Positions 44,101 to 58,691 of a stretch of DNA of 64,000 nucleotides are shown piece by piece; position 1 is the stretch's first letter, and the number at the start of each line of letters is the position of its first letter. This DNA is from Strigamia acuminata. Taxonomy: Eukaryota; Arthropoda; Chilopoda; Geophilomorpha; Linotaeniidae. The stretch spans positions 1 through 64,000 of the forward strand of contig CASHSZ010000117.1 in NCBI GenBank assembly GCA_949358305.1, written 5' to 3'. The notes below the pieces were generated by a model. That model saw nothing but the letters and a program-made list of their open reading frames with translations, made no database searches and was not told where the DNA came from. The position numbers were made by a program, and so were the translations under genes.

Positions 44101-47100
44101 TTTTGGGTTTTTTACAAGTGTGTTTTTGTAGTTTTTATTGGTTTCAAACATTGTCAATTCTTTATACAAGTGTAACTTTCATTTCTCTGTATTTTGAGAA
44201 CTTTGCATTGCAGCAAAGTTCATTTCTTGCCCCTTAATTATTGTGTAATTGTTGGTTTTCAAGCCCGTTTTTTAACAATAACTTTATTTGAAGTGCCTAT
44301 TGTTTCAGGCACGTGCCTTTTATTGTTGAGCAATTTCTTGGGCAGTTGCGCTCCTGTTGCTAGCATTGCCGCGCGTTCTCCGCGCGCGTACTCGCGTTTC
44401 GCATCACACACATTCGGATTCGATGGCATATCGCGGCGGCACATTGTGTGGCATAGCGCGGCACGTTGCAATTGCTAATGCTACGGTCGACGGCGATTCG
44501 CATGCGCTATCCGCTGCATCAAACCCCAAATACCGATAAAAAATCGCAGAAAACACTAATCCCGACCCAAAAACCGCCAAAATTACCCTCAACACACGCC
44601 AACAACCTTCCACCACTTAAATTACACCGGAAAAAAACAATTTCAAACCGAAAAATCAACAAAAAAGGCCAAAAAAATATTGCAAACAAAGAGAAAAGAT
44701 CAATTATCGAGGCAAATCCCCACCACAAAACAACGCATCGCCGGTATACACTTAAGCGTACAGTGCACAACACTACTGTTTATTTTCAATGATCCAATAA
44801 ATAAAATTTGAAACAAAGTTGAGTGGAATTGTACGTTTCTTGTATATTAAAGTTTTTATTTTGTTTGTTTACACTTAATTTTTTTTTTCCATCATAGAAT
44901 GGCGACTCGATACTTTTGTAGCTCGAATTCACTTCGTAAACGTGGTCGGTGTTCATCACGCGTCAATGCGCTCGTGCAATAGTATAGGCGCGCATACGAT
45001 TTGATGCGCGCAAAACTTGCAAAACTTGCACGGAATTTGGGCAATTTTTGACAAATTTCAGCAGATTTTTGCCTGTATTTGACAAATTTCAGAAGATTTT
45101 TGCCTATATTTGACAAATTTCAGAAGATTTCCTCAATCCTCAAACATTTGCTGAAATTTCTCATAAAATTTCAAAAATTAATTGAAATTTGTCTGAAATT
45201 TGTCTGGAATTTGTCAAATATTGTCAAAAATCCGTGGAAATTTGTCAAATACTGGCAAAAATCCATGTAAATTTGTCAAAAATTGCCATAATTCGGTGCA
45301 AATTGTGTTAGATATTGGAAAAATTTATTTTAACGCTTCCAACGCGCCAGTAAATCGCGCGTGCACACGCATGGATTTTTCGTCATAGTTGGATGCGCGC
45401 AAACCTCACGTAACTTGCGCCAAAATTTGGCAATTTTTGACAAATTTCAGCAGATTTTTGCCAGTATTTGACAAATTTCCACTGATTTTTGACAATATTT
45501 GACCCAACAACTGCGCCACGTTCCAGGCGCCGGTTTAGGCATTTTAGACCCGTTTTAGACCGTTTTAGATGGCGAAAACGTTCTCTCCATCATTTTCTAC
45601 CCCTGGGTGAGGTTTTCAGCGTTCATGATTGATGAAAAAGCTGTTTTCTAACTAGCTGTCCCATTGCTAGTTTTGGCGTCAGGTTTTAGCAACCTTCCGA
45701 TCCGACTCTGTCGTCTGCACGACCTCCAAGACCGTTTTAGGGTTAATTTGAGTCAAATAATTCATTCTGGGGGTTGTTTTGGGTTTTTTACAAGTGTGTT
45801 TTTGTAGTTTTTATTGGTTTCAAACATTGTCAATTCTTTATACAAGTGTAACTTTCATTTCTCTGTATTTTGAGAACTTTGCATTGCAGCAAAGTTCATT
45901 TCTTGCCCCTTAATTATTGTGTAATTGTTGGTTTTCAAGCCCGTTTTTTAACAATAACTTTATTTGAAGTGCCTATTGTTTCAGGCACGTGCCTTTTATT
46001 GTTGAGCAATTTCTTGGGCAGTTGCGCTCCTGTTGCTAGCATTGCCGCGCGTTCTCCGCGCGCGTACTCGCGTTTCGCATCACACACATTCGGATTCGAT
46101 GGCATATCGCGGCGGCACATTGTGTGGCATAGCGCGGCACGTTGCAATTGCTAATGCTACGGTCGACGGCGATTCGCATGCGCTATCCGCTGCATCAAAC
46201 CCCAAATACCGATAAAAAATCGCAGAAAACACTAATCCCGACCCAAAAACCGCCAAAATTACCCTCAACACACGCCAACAACCTTCCACCACTTAAATTA
46301 CACCGGAAAAAAACAATTTCAAACCGAAAAATCAACAAAAAAGGCCAAAAAAATATTGCAAACAAAGAGAAAAGATCAATTATCGAGGCAAATCCCCACC
46401 ACAAAACAACGCATCGCCGGTATACACTTAAGCGTACAGTGCACAACACTACTGTTTATTTTCAATGATCCAATAAATAAAATTTGAAACAAAGTTGAGT
46501 GGAATTGTACGTTTCTTGTATATTAAAGTTTTTATTTTGTTTGTTTACACTTAATTTTTTTTTTCCATCATAGAATGGCGACTCGATACTTTTGTAGCTC
46601 GAATTCACTTCGTAAACGTGGTCGGTGTTCATCACGCGTCAATGCGCTCGTGCAATAGTATAGGCGCGCATACGATTTGATGCGCGCAAAACTTGCAAAA
46701 CTTGCACGGAATTTGGGCAATTTTTGACAAATTTCAGCAGATTTTTGCCTGTATTTGACAAATTTCAGAAGATTTTTGCCTATATTTGACAAATTTCAGA
46801 AGATTTCCTCAATCCTCAAACATTTGCTGAAATTTCTCATAAAATTTCAAAAATTAATTGAAATTTGTCTGAAATTTGTCTGGAATTTGTCAAATATTGT
46901 CAAAAATCCGTGGAAATTTGTCAAATACTGGCAAAAATCCATGTAAATTTGTCAAAAATTGCCATAATTCGGTGCAAATTGTGTTAGATATTGGAAAAAT
47001 TTATTTTAACGCTTCCAACGCGCCAGTAAATCGCGCGTGCACACGCATGGATTTTTCGTCATAGTTGGATGCGCGCAAACCTCACGTAACTTGCGCCAAA

Positions 47101-50100
47101 ATTTGGCAATTTTTGACAAATTTCAGCAGATTTTTGCCAGTATTTGACAAATTTCCACTGATTTTTGACAATATTTGACCCAACAACTGCGCCACGTTCC
47201 AGGCGCCGGTTTAGGCATTTTAGACCCGTTTTAGACCGTTTTAGATGGCGAAAACGTTCTCTCCATCATTTTCTACCCCTGGGTGAGGTTTTCAGCGTTC
47301 ATGATTGATGAAAAAGCTGTTTTCTAACTAGCTGTCCCATTGCTAGTTTTGGCGTCAGGTTTTAGCAACCTTCCGATCCGACTCTGTCGTCTGCACGACC
47401 TCCAAGACCGTTTTAGGGTTAATTTGAGTCAAATAATTCATTCTGGGGGTTGTTTTGGGTTTTTTACAAGTGTGTTTTTGTAGTTTTTATTGGTTTCAAA
47501 CATTGTCAATTCTTTATACAAGTGTAACTTTCATTTCTCTGTATTTTGAGAACTTTGCATTGCAGCAAAGTTCATTTCTTGCCCCTTAATTATTGTGTAA
47601 TTGTTGGTTTTCAAGCCCGTTTTTTAACAATAACTTTATTTGAAGTGCCTATTGTTTCAGGCACGTGCCTTTTATTGTTGAGCAATTTCTTGGGCAGTTG
47701 CGCTCCTGTTGCTAGCATTGCCGCGCGTTCTCCGCGCGCGTACTCGCGTTTCGCATCACACACATTCGGATTCGATGGCATATCGCGGCGGCACATTGTG
47801 TGGCATAGCGCGGCACGTTGCAATTGCTAATGCTACGGTCGACGGCGATTCGCATGCGCTATCCGCTGCATCAAACCCCAAATACCGATAAAAAATCGCA
47901 GAAAACACTAATCCCGACCCAAAAACCGCCAAAATTACCCTCAACACACGCCAACAACCTTCCACCACTTAAATTACACCGGAAAAAAACAATTTCAAAC
48001 CGAAAAATCAACAAAAAAGGCCAAAAAAATATTGCAAACAAAGAGAAAAGATCAATTATCGAGGCAAATCCCCACCACAAAACAACGCATCGCCGGTATA
48101 CACTTAAGCGTACAGTGCACAACACTACTGTTTATTTTCAATGATCCAATAAATAAAATTTGAAACAAAGTTGAGTGGAATTGTACGTTTCTTGTATATT
48201 AAAGTTTTTATTTTGTTTGTTTACACTTAATTTTTTTTTTCCATCATAGAATGGCGACTCGATACTTTTGTAGCTCGAATTCACTTCGTAAACGTGGTCG
48301 GTGTTCATCACGCGTCAATGCGCTCGTGCAATAGTATAGGCGCGCATACGATTTGATGCGCGCAAAACTTGCAAAACTTGCACGGAATTTGGGCAATTTT
48401 TGACAAATTTCAGCAGATTTTTGCCTGTATTTGACAAATTTCAGAAGATTTTTGCCTATATTTGACAAATTTCAGAAGATTTCCTCAATCCTCAAACATT
48501 TGCTGAAATTTCTCATAAAATTTCAAAAATTAATTGAAATTTGTCTGAAATTTGTCTGGAATTTGTCAAATATTGTCAAAAATCCGTGGAAATTTGTCAA
48601 ATACTGGCAAAAATCCATGTAAATTTGTCAAAAATTGCCATAATTCGGTGCAAATTGTGTTAGATATTGGAAAAATTTATTTTAACGCTTCCAACGCGCC
48701 AGTAAATCGCGCGTGCACACGCATGGATTTTTCGTCATAGTTGGATGCGCGCAAACCTCACGTAACTTGCGCCAAAATTTGGCAATTTTTGACAAATTTC
48801 AGCAGATTTTTGCCAGTATTTGACAAATTTCCACTGATTTTTGACAATATTTGACCCAACAACTGCGCCACGTTCCAGGCGCCGGTTTAGGCATTTTAGA
48901 CCCGTTTTAGACCGTTTTAGATGGCGAAAACGTTCTCTCCATCATTTTCTACCCCTGGGTGAGGTTTTCAGCGTTCATGATTGATGAAAAAGCTGTTTTC
49001 TAACTAGCTGTCCCATTGCTAGTTTTGGCGTCAGGTTTTAGCAACCTTCCGATCCGACTCTGTCGTCTGCACGACCTCCAAGACCGTTTTAGGGTTAATT
49101 TGAGTCAAATAATTCATTCTGGGGGTTGTTTTGGGTTTTTTACAAGTGTGTTTTTGTAGTTTTTATTGGTTTCAAACATTGTCAATTCTTTATACAAGTG
49201 TAACTTTCATTTCTCTGTATTTTGAGAACTTTGCATTGCAGCAAAGTTCATTTCTTGCCCCTTAATTATTGTGTAATTGTTGGTTTTCAGGCCCATTTTT
49301 TAACAATAACTTTATTTGAAGTGCCTATTGTTTCAGGCACGTGCCTTTTATTGTTGAGCAATTTCTTGGGCAGTTGCGCTCCTGTTGCTAGCATTGCCGC
49401 GCGTTCTCCGCGCGCGTACTCGCGTTTCGCATCACACACATTCGGATTCGATGGCATATCGCGGCGGCACATTGTGTGGCATAGCGCGGCACGTTGCAAT
49501 TGCTAATGCTACGGTCGACGGCGTTTCGCATGCGCTATCCGCTGCATCAAACCCCAAATACCGATAAAAAATCGCAGAAAACACTAATCCCGACCCAAAA
49601 ACCGCCAAAATTACCCTCAACACACGCCAACAACCTTCCACCACTTAAATTACACCGGAAAAAAACAATTTCAAACCGAAAAATCAACAAAAAAGGCCAA
49701 AAAAATATTGCAAACAAAGAGAAAAGATCAATTATCGAGGCAAATCCCCACCACAAAACAACGCATCGCCGGTATACACTTAAGCGTACAGTGCACAACA
49801 CTACTGTTTATTTTCAATGATCCAATAAATAAAATTTGAAACAAAGTTGAGTGGAATTGTACGTTTCTTGTATATTAAAGTTTTTATTTTGTTTGTTTAC
49901 ACTTAATTTTTTTTTTCCATCATAGAATGGCGACTCGATACTTTTGTAGCTCGAATTCACTTCGTAAACGTGGTCGGTGTTCATCACGCGTCAATGCGCT
50001 CGTGCAATAGTATAGGCGCGCATACGATTTGATGCGCGCAAAACTTGCAAAACTTGCACGGAATTTGGGCAATTTTTGACAAATTTCAGCAGATTTTTGC

Positions 50101-53100
50101 CTGTATTTGACAAATTTCAGAAGATTTTTGCCTATATTTGACAAATTTCAGAAGATTTCCTCAATCCTCAAACATTTGCTGAAATTTCTCATAAAATTTC
50201 AAAAATTAATTGAAATTTGTCTGAAATTTGTCTGGAATTTGTCAAATATTGTCAAAAATCCGTGGAAATTTGTCAAATACTGGCAAAAATCCATGTAAAT
50301 TTGTCAAAAATTGCCATAATTCGGTGCAAATTGTGTTAGATATTGGAAAAATTTATTTTAACGCTTCCAACGCGCCAGTAAATCGCGCGTGCACACGCAT
50401 GGATTTTTCGTCATAGTTGGATGCGCGCAAACCTCACGTAACTTGCGCCAAAATTTGGCAATTTTTGACAAATTTCAGCAGATTTTTGCCAGTATTTGAC
50501 AAATTTCCACTGATTTTTGACAATATTTGACCCAACAACTGCGCCACGTTCCAGGCGCCGGTTTAGGCATTTTAGACCCGTTTTAGACCGTTTTAGATGG
50601 CGAAAACGTTCTCTCCATCATTTTCTACCCCTGGGTGAGGTTTTCAGCGTTCATGATTGATGAAAAAGCTGTTTTCTAACTAGCTGTCCCATTGCTAGTT
50701 TTGGCGTCAGGTTTTAGCAACCTTCCGATCCGACTCTGTCGTCTGCACGACCTCCAAGACCGTTTTAGGGTTAATTTGAGTCAAATAATTCATTCTGGGG
50801 GTTGTTTTGGGTTTTTTACAAGTGTGTTTTTGTAGTTTTTATTGGTTTCAAACATTGTCAATTCTTTATACAAGTGTAACTTTCATTTCTCTGTATTTTG
50901 AGAACTTTGCATTGCAGCAAAGTTCATTTCTTGCCCCTTAATTATTGTGTAATTGTTGGTTTTCAGGCCCATTTTTTAACAATAACTTTATTTGAAGTGC
51001 CTATTGTTTCAGGCACGTGCCTTTTATTGTTGAGCAATTTCTTGGGCAGTTGCGCTCCTGTTGCTAGCATTGCCGCGCGTTCTCCGCGCGCGTACTCGCG
51101 TTTCGCATCACACACATTCGGATTCGATGGCATATCGCGGCGGCACATTGTGTGGCATAGCGCGGCACGTTGCAATTGCTAATGCTACGGTCGACGGCGT
51201 TTCGCATGCGCTATCCGCTGCATCAAACCCCAAATACCGATAAAAAATCGCAGAAAACACTAATCCCGACCCAAAAACCGCCAAAATTACCCTCAACACA
51301 CGCCAACAACCTTCCACCACTTAAATTACACCGGAAAAAAACAATTTCAAACCGAAAAATCAACAAAAAAGGCCAAAAAAATATTGCAAACAAAGAGAAA
51401 AGATCAATTATCGAGGCAAATCCCCACCACAAAACAACGCATCGCCGGTATACACTTAAGCGTACAGTGCACAACACTACTGTTTATTTTCAATGATCCA
51501 ATAAATAAAATTTGAAACAAAGTTGAGTGGAATTGTACGTTTCTTGTATATTAAAGTTTTTATTTTGTTTGTTTACACTTAATTTTTTTTTTCCATCATA
51601 GAATGGCGACTCGATACTTTTGTAGCTCGAATTCACTTCGTAAACGTGGTCGGTGTTCATCACGCGTCAATGCGCTCGTGCAATAGTATAGGCGCGCATA
51701 CGATTTGATGCGCGCAAAACTTGCAAAACTTGCACGGAATTTGGGCAATTTTTGACAAATTTCAGCAGATTTTTGCCTGTATTTGACAAATTTCAGAAGA
51801 TTTTTGCCTATATTTGACAAATTTCAGAAGATTTCCTCAATCCTCAAACATTTGCTGAAATTTCTCATAAAATTTCAAAAATTAATTGAAATTTGTCTGA
51901 AATTTGTCTGGAATTTGTCAAATATTGTCAAAAATCCGTGGAAATTTGTCAAATACTGGCAAAAATCCATGTAAATTTGTCAAAAATTGCCATAATTCGG
52001 TGCAAATTGTGTTAGATATTGGAAAAATTTATTTTAACGCTTCCAACGCGCCAGTAAATCGCGCGTGCACACGCATGGATTTTTCGTCATAGTTGGATGC
52101 GCGCAAACCTCACGTAACTTGCGCCAAAATTTGGCAATTTTTGACAAATTTCAGCAGATTTTTGCCAGTATTTGACAAATTTCCACTGATTTTTGACAAT
52201 ATTTGACCCAACAACTGCGCCACGTTCCAGGCGCCGGTTTAGGCATTTTAGACCCGTTTTAGACCGTTTTAGATGGCGAAAACGTTCTCTCCATCATTTT
52301 CTACCCCTGGGTGAGGTTTTCAGCGTTCATGATTGATGAAAAAGCTGTTTTCTAACTAGCTGTCCCATTGCTAGTTTTGGCGTCAGGTTTTAGCAACCTT
52401 CCGATCCGACTCTGTCGTCTGCACGACCTCCAAGACCGTTTTAGGGTTAATTTGAGTCAAATAATTCATTCTGGGGGTTGTTTTGGGTTTTTTACAAGTG
52501 TGTTTTTGTAGTTTTTATTGGTTTCAAACATTGTCAATTCTTTATACAAGTGTAACTTTCATTTCTCTGTATTTTGAGAACTTTGCATTGCAGCAAAGTT
52601 CATTTCTTGCCCCTTAATTATTGTGTAATTGTTGGTTTTCAGGCCCATTTTTTAACAATAACTTTATTTGAAGTGCCTATTGTTTCAGGCACGTGCCTTT
52701 TATTGTTGAGCAATTTCTTGGGCAGTTGCGCTCCTGTTGCTAGCATTGCCGCGCGTTCTCCGCGCGCGTACTCGCGTTTCGCATCACACACATTCGGATT
52801 CGATGGCATATCGCGGCGGCACATTGTGTGGCATAGCGCGGCACGTTGCAATTGCTAATGCTACGGTCGACGGCGTTTCGCATGCGCTATCCGCTGCATC
52901 AAACCCCAAATACCGATAAAAAATCGCAGAAAACACTAATCCCGACCCAAAAACCGCCAAAATTACCCTCAACACACGCCAACAACCTTCCACCACTTAA
53001 ATTACACCGGAAAAAAACAATTTCAAACCGAAAAATCAACAAAAAAGGCCAAAAAAATATTGCAAACAAAGAGAAAAGATCAATTATCGAGGCAAATCCC

Positions 53101-56100
53101 CACCACAAAACAACGCATCGCCGGTATACACTTAAGCGTACAGTGCACAACACTACTGTTTATTTTCAATGATCCAATAAATAAAATTTGAAACAAAGTT
53201 GAGTGGAATTGTACGTTTCTTGTATATTAAAGTTTTTATTTTGTTTGTTTACACTTAATTTTTTTTTTCCATCATAGAATGGCGACTCGATACTTTTGTA
53301 GCTCGAATTCACTTCGTAAACGTGGTCGGTGTTCATCACGCGTCAATGCGCTCGTGCAATAGTATAGGCGCGCATACGATTTGATGCGCGCAAAACTTGC
53401 AAAACTTGCACGGAATTTGGGCAATTTTTGACAAATTTCAGCAGATTTTTGCCTGTATTTGACAAATTTCAGAAGATTTTTGCCTATATTTGACAAATTT
53501 CAGAAGATTTCCTCAATCCTCAAACATTTGCTGAAATTTCTCATAAAATTTCAAAAATTAATTGAAATTTGTCTGAAATTTGTCTGGAATTTGTCAAATA
53601 TTGTCAAAAATCCGTGGAAATTTGTCAAATACTGGCAAAAATCCATGTAAATTTGTCAAAAATTGCCATAATTCGGTGCAAATTGTGTTAGATATTGGAA
53701 AAATTTATTTTAACGCTTCCAACGCGCCAGTAAATCGCGCGTGCACACGCATGGATTTTTCGTCATAGTTGGATGCGCGCAAACCTCACGTAACTTGCGC
53801 CAAAATTTGGCAATTTTTGACAAATTTCAGCAGATTTTTGCCAGTATTTGACAAATTTCCACTGATTTTTGACAATATTTGACCCAACAACTGCGCCACG
53901 TTCCAGGCGCCGGTTTAGGCATTTTAGACCCGTTTTAGACCGTTTTAGATGGCGAAAACGTTCTCTCCATCATTTTCTACCCCTGGGTGAGGTTTTCAGC
54001 GTTCATGATTGATGAAAAAGCTGTTTTCTAACTAGCTGTCCCATTGCTAGTTTTGGCGTCAGGTTTTAGCAACCTTCCGATCCGACTCTGTCGTCTGCAC
54101 GACCTCCAAGACCGTTTTAGGGTTAATTTGAGTCAAATAATTCATTCTGGGGGTTGTTTTGGGTTTTTTACAAGTGTGTTTTTGTAGTTTTTATTGGTTT
54201 CAAACATTGTCAATTCTTTATACAAGTGTAACTTTCATTTCTCTGTATTTTGAGAACTTTGCATTGCAGCAAAGTTCATTTCTTGCCCCTTAATTATTGT
54301 GTAATTGTTGGTTTTCAGGCCCATTTTTTAACAATAACTTTATTTGAAGTGCCTATTGTTTCAGGCACGTGCCTTTTATTGTTGAGCAATTTCTTGGGCA
54401 GTTGCGCTCCTGTTGCTAGCATTGCCGCGCGTTCTCCGCGCGCGTACTCGCGTTTCGCATCACACACATTCGGATTCGATGGCATATCGCGGCGGCACAT
54501 TGTGTGGCATAGCGCGGCACGTTGCAATTGCTAATGCTACGGTCGACGGCGTTTCGCATGCGCTATCCGCTGCATCAAACCCCAAATACCGATAAAAAAT
54601 CGCAGAAAACACTAATCCCGACCCAAAAACCGCCAAAATTACCCTCAACACACGCCAACAACCTTCCACCACTTAAATTACACCGGAAAAAAACAATTTC
54701 AAACCGAAAAATCAACAAAAAAGGCCAAAAAAATATTGCAAACAAAGAGAAAAGATCAATTATCGAGGCAAATCCCCACCACAAAACAACGCATCGCCGG
54801 TATACACTTAAGCGTACAGTGCACAACACTACTGTTTATTTTCAATGATCCAATAAATAAAATTTGAAACAAAGTTGAGTGGAATTGTACGTTTCTTGTA
54901 TATTAAAGTTTTTATTTTGTTTGTTTACACTTAATTTTTTTTTTCCATCATAGAATGGCGACTCGATACTTTTGTAGCTCGAATTCACTTCGTAAACGTG
55001 GTCGGTGTTCATCACGCGTCAATGCGCTCGTGCAATAGTATAGGCGCGCATACGATTTGATGCGCGCAAAACTTGCAAAACTTGCACGGAATTTGGGCAA
55101 TTTTTGACAAATTTCAGCAGATTTTTGCCTGTATTTGACAAATTTCAGAAGATTTTTGCCTATATTTGACAAATTTCAGAAGATTTCCTCAATCCTCAAA
55201 CATTTGCTGAAATTTCTCATAAAATTTCAAAAATTAATTGAAATTTGTCTGAAATTTGTCTGGAATTTGTCAAATATTGTCAAAAATCCGTGGAAATTTG
55301 TCAAATACTGGCAAAAATCCATGTAAATTTGTCAAAAATTGCCATAATTCGGTGCAAATTGTGTTAGATATTGGAAAAATTTATTTTAACGCTTCCAACG
55401 CGCCAGTAAATCGCGCGTGCACACGCATGGATTTTTCGTCATAGTTGGATGCGCGCAAACCTCACGTAACTTGCGCCAAAATTTGGCAATTTTTGACAAA
55501 TTTCAGCAGATTTTTGCCAGTATTTGACAAATTTCCACTGATTTTTGACAATATTTGACCCAACAACTGCGCCACGTTCCAGGTGCCGGTTTAGGCATTT
55601 TAGACCCGTTTTAGACCGTTTTAGATGGCGAAAACGTTCTCTCCATCATTTTCTACCCCTGGGTGAGGTTTTCAGCGTTCATGATTGATGAAAAAGCTGT
55701 TTTCTAACTAGCTGTCCCATTGCTAGTTTTGGCGTCAGGTTTTAGCAACCTTCCGATCCGACTCTGTCGTCTGCACGACCTCCAAGACCGTTTTAGGGTT
55801 AATTTGAGTCAAATAATTCATTCTGGGGGTTGTTTTGGGTTTTTTACAAGTGTGTTTTTGTAGTTTTTATTGGTTTCAAACATTGTCAATTCTTTATACA
55901 AGTGTAACTTTCATTTCTCTGTATTTTGAGAACTTTGCATTGCAGCAAAGTTCATTTCTTGCCCCTTAATTATTGTGTAATTGTTGGTTTTCAAGCCCGT
56001 TTTTTAACAATAACTTTATTTGAAGTGCCTATTGTTTCAGGCACGTGCTTCCACGTGCCTTTTATTGTTGAGCAATTTCTTGGGCAGTTGCGCTCCTGTT

Positions 56101-57901
56101 GCTAGCATTGCCGCGCGTTCTCCGCGCGCGTACTCGCGTTTCGCATCACACACATTCGGATTCGATGGCCTATCGCGGCGGCACATTGTGTGGCATAGCG
56201 CGGCAGGTTGCAATTGCTAATGCTACGGTCGACGGCGATTCGCATGCGCTATCCGCTGCATCAAACCCCAAATACCGATCAAAAATCGCAGAAAACACTA
56301 ATCCCGACCCAAAAACCGCCAAAATTACCCTCAACACACGCCAACAACCTTCCACCACTTAAATTACACCGGAAAAAAACAATTTCAAACCGAAAAATCA
56401 ACAAAAAAGGCCAAAAAAATATTGCAAACAAAGAGAAAAGATCAATTATCGAGGCAAATCCCCACCACAAAACAACGCATCGCCGGTATACACTTAAGCG
56501 TACAGTGCACAACACTACTGTTTATTTTCAATGATCCAATAAATAAAATTTGAAACAAAGTTGAGTGGAATTGTACGTTTCTTGTATATTAAAGTTTTTA
56601 TTTTGTTTGTTTACACTTAATTTTTTTTTTCCATCATAGAATGGCGACTCGATACTTTTGTAGCTCGAATTCACTTCGTAAACGTGGTCGGTGTTCATCA
56701 CGCGTCAATGCGCTCGTGCAATAGTATAGGCGCGCATACGATTTGATGCGCGCAAAACTTGCAAAACTTGCACGGAATTTGGGCAATTTTTGACAAATTT
56801 CAGCAGATTTTTGCCTGTATTTGACAAATTTCAGAAGATTTTTGCCTATATTTGACAAATTTCAGAAGATTTCCTCAATCCTCAAACATTTGCTGAAATT
56901 TCTCATAAAATTTCTAAAATTAATTGAAATTTGTCTGAAATTTGTCTGGAATTTGTCAAATATTGTCAAAAATCCGTGGAAATTTGTCAAATACTGGCAA
57001 AAATCCATGTAAATTTGTCAAAAATTGCCATAATTCGGTGCAAATTGTGTTAGATATTGGAAAAATTTATTTTAACGCTTCCAACGCGCCAGTAAATCGC
57101 GCGTGCACACGCATGGATTTTTTGTCATAGTTGGATGCGCGCAAACCTCACGTAACTTGCGCCAAAATTTGGCAATTTTTGACAAATTTCAGCAGATTTT
57201 TGCCAGTATTTGACAAATTTCCACTGATTTTTGACAATATTTGACCCAACAACTGCGCCACGTTCCAGGCGCCGGTTTAGGCATTTTAGACCCGTTTTAG
57301 ACCGTTTTAGATGGCGAAAACGTTCTCTCCATCATTTTCTACCCCTGGGTGAGGTTTTCAGCGTTCATAATTGATGAAAAAGCTGTTTTCTAACTAGCTG
57401 TCCCATTGCTAGTTTTGGCGTCAGGTTTTAGCAACCTTCCGATCCGACTCTGTCGTCTGCACGACCTCCAAGACTGTTTTAGGGTTAATTTGAGTCAAAT
57501 AATTCATTCTGGGTGTTGTTTTGGGTTTTTTACAAGTGTGTTTTTGTAGTTTTTATTGGTTTCAAACATTGTCAATTCTTTATACAAGTGTAACTTTCAT
57601 TTCTCTGTATTTTGAGAACTTTGCATTGCAGCAAAGTTCATTTCTTGCCCCTTAATTATTGTGTAATTGTTGGTTTTCAAGCCCGTTTTTTAACAATAAC
57701 TTTATTTGAAGTGCCTATTGTTTCAGGCACGTGCTTCCACGTGCCTTTTATTGTTGAGCAATTTCTTGGGCAGTTGCGCTCCTGTTGCTAGCATTGCCGC
57801 GCGTTCTCCGCGCGCGTACTCGCGCGTTTCGCATCACACACATTCGGGTTCAATGGCCTATCGCGGCGGCACATTGTGTGGCATAGCGCGGCACGTTGCA
57901 A
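41120..57901 (+). repeat. Tandem array of ten 1676-1688 bp units (element B)
   Basis: Unit starts: 41120, 42796, 44472, 46148, 47824, 49500, 51176, 52852, 54528, 56214. Marker strings, with the same three sites as in A, are D-C-(hybrid), V-T-R, D-C-R, D-C-R, D-C-H, V-C-H, V-C-H, V-C-H, V-T-R, D-C-R. Compared with A there is one extra D-C-R and one extra V-C-H unit. The first/second unit boundary carries the hybrid CAGGCCCG followed by GGCGTTT. The last two units keep the 10-bp insert. No gene is supported inside the unit. Confidence 0.95.
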
Positions 57902-57982
57902 TTACGTGACGTGGCACGTTGCTGTTACGTGACGCGATAGCCAGTATTTAAGCAGGGGATTCCATCATCGTTTACACAAATG
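57902..57982 (+). promoter_or_regulatory. Promoter-like module, forward arm (B)
   Basis: Copy of 31965-32045: TTACGTGACG at 57902-57911 and 57925-57934, TATTTAAG at 57945-57952, ATG at 57980. Confidence 0.33.
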
Positions 57983-58020
57983 CGCATTGCAACGTGGAGG
58001 CGCATTCGAGTCCTTTTCCC

Positions 58021-58691
58021 AAGCGTTGAAAAAGGACAAAACTCGTATTCGATTCGAAAGCGAATCGAATACGATTTTTGTCCTTTTTCAACGCAAAATT
58101 GTATTCGATTCGCTTTCGAATCGAATACGAGTTTTGCCCTTCTTCAACGCGAAATCGTATTCGACTCGCTTTCGAGTCGAATGCGAATTTTTCCCTTCTT
58201 CAACGCGAAATCGTATTCGACTCGTTTTCGAGTCGAGTACGAGTTTTGCCCTTCTTCAACGCGAAATCGTATTCGACTCGTTTTCGAGTCGAATACGAGT
58301 TTTGCCCTTCTTCAACGCGAAATCGTATTCGACTCGTTTTCGAGTCGAGTACGAGTTTTGCCCTTCTTCAACGCGAAATCGTATTCGACTCGTTTTCGAG
58401 TCGAGTACGAGTTTTGCCCTTCTTCAACGCGAAATCGTATTCGACTCGTTTTCGAGTCGAATACGAGTTTTGCCCTTCTTCAACGCGAAATCGTATTCGA
58501 CTCGTTTTCGAGTCGAGTACGAGTTTTGCCCTTCTTCAACGCGAAATCGTATTCGACTCGTTTTCGAGTCGAATACGAGTTTTGCCCTTCTTCAACGCGA
58601 AATCGTATTCGACTCGTTTTCGAGTCGAGTACGAGTTTTGCCCTTCTTCAACGCGAAATCGTATTCGACTCGTTTTCGAGTCGAATACGAG
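58021..58691 (+). repeat. 56-bp hairpin satellite, forward arm (B)
   Basis: Same eleven-unit array as 32084-32754, with the same order of GAATAC and GAGTAC variants. The array copy number has not changed between A and B, unlike that of the 1.68-kb and 553-bp repeats. Confidence 0.92.
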
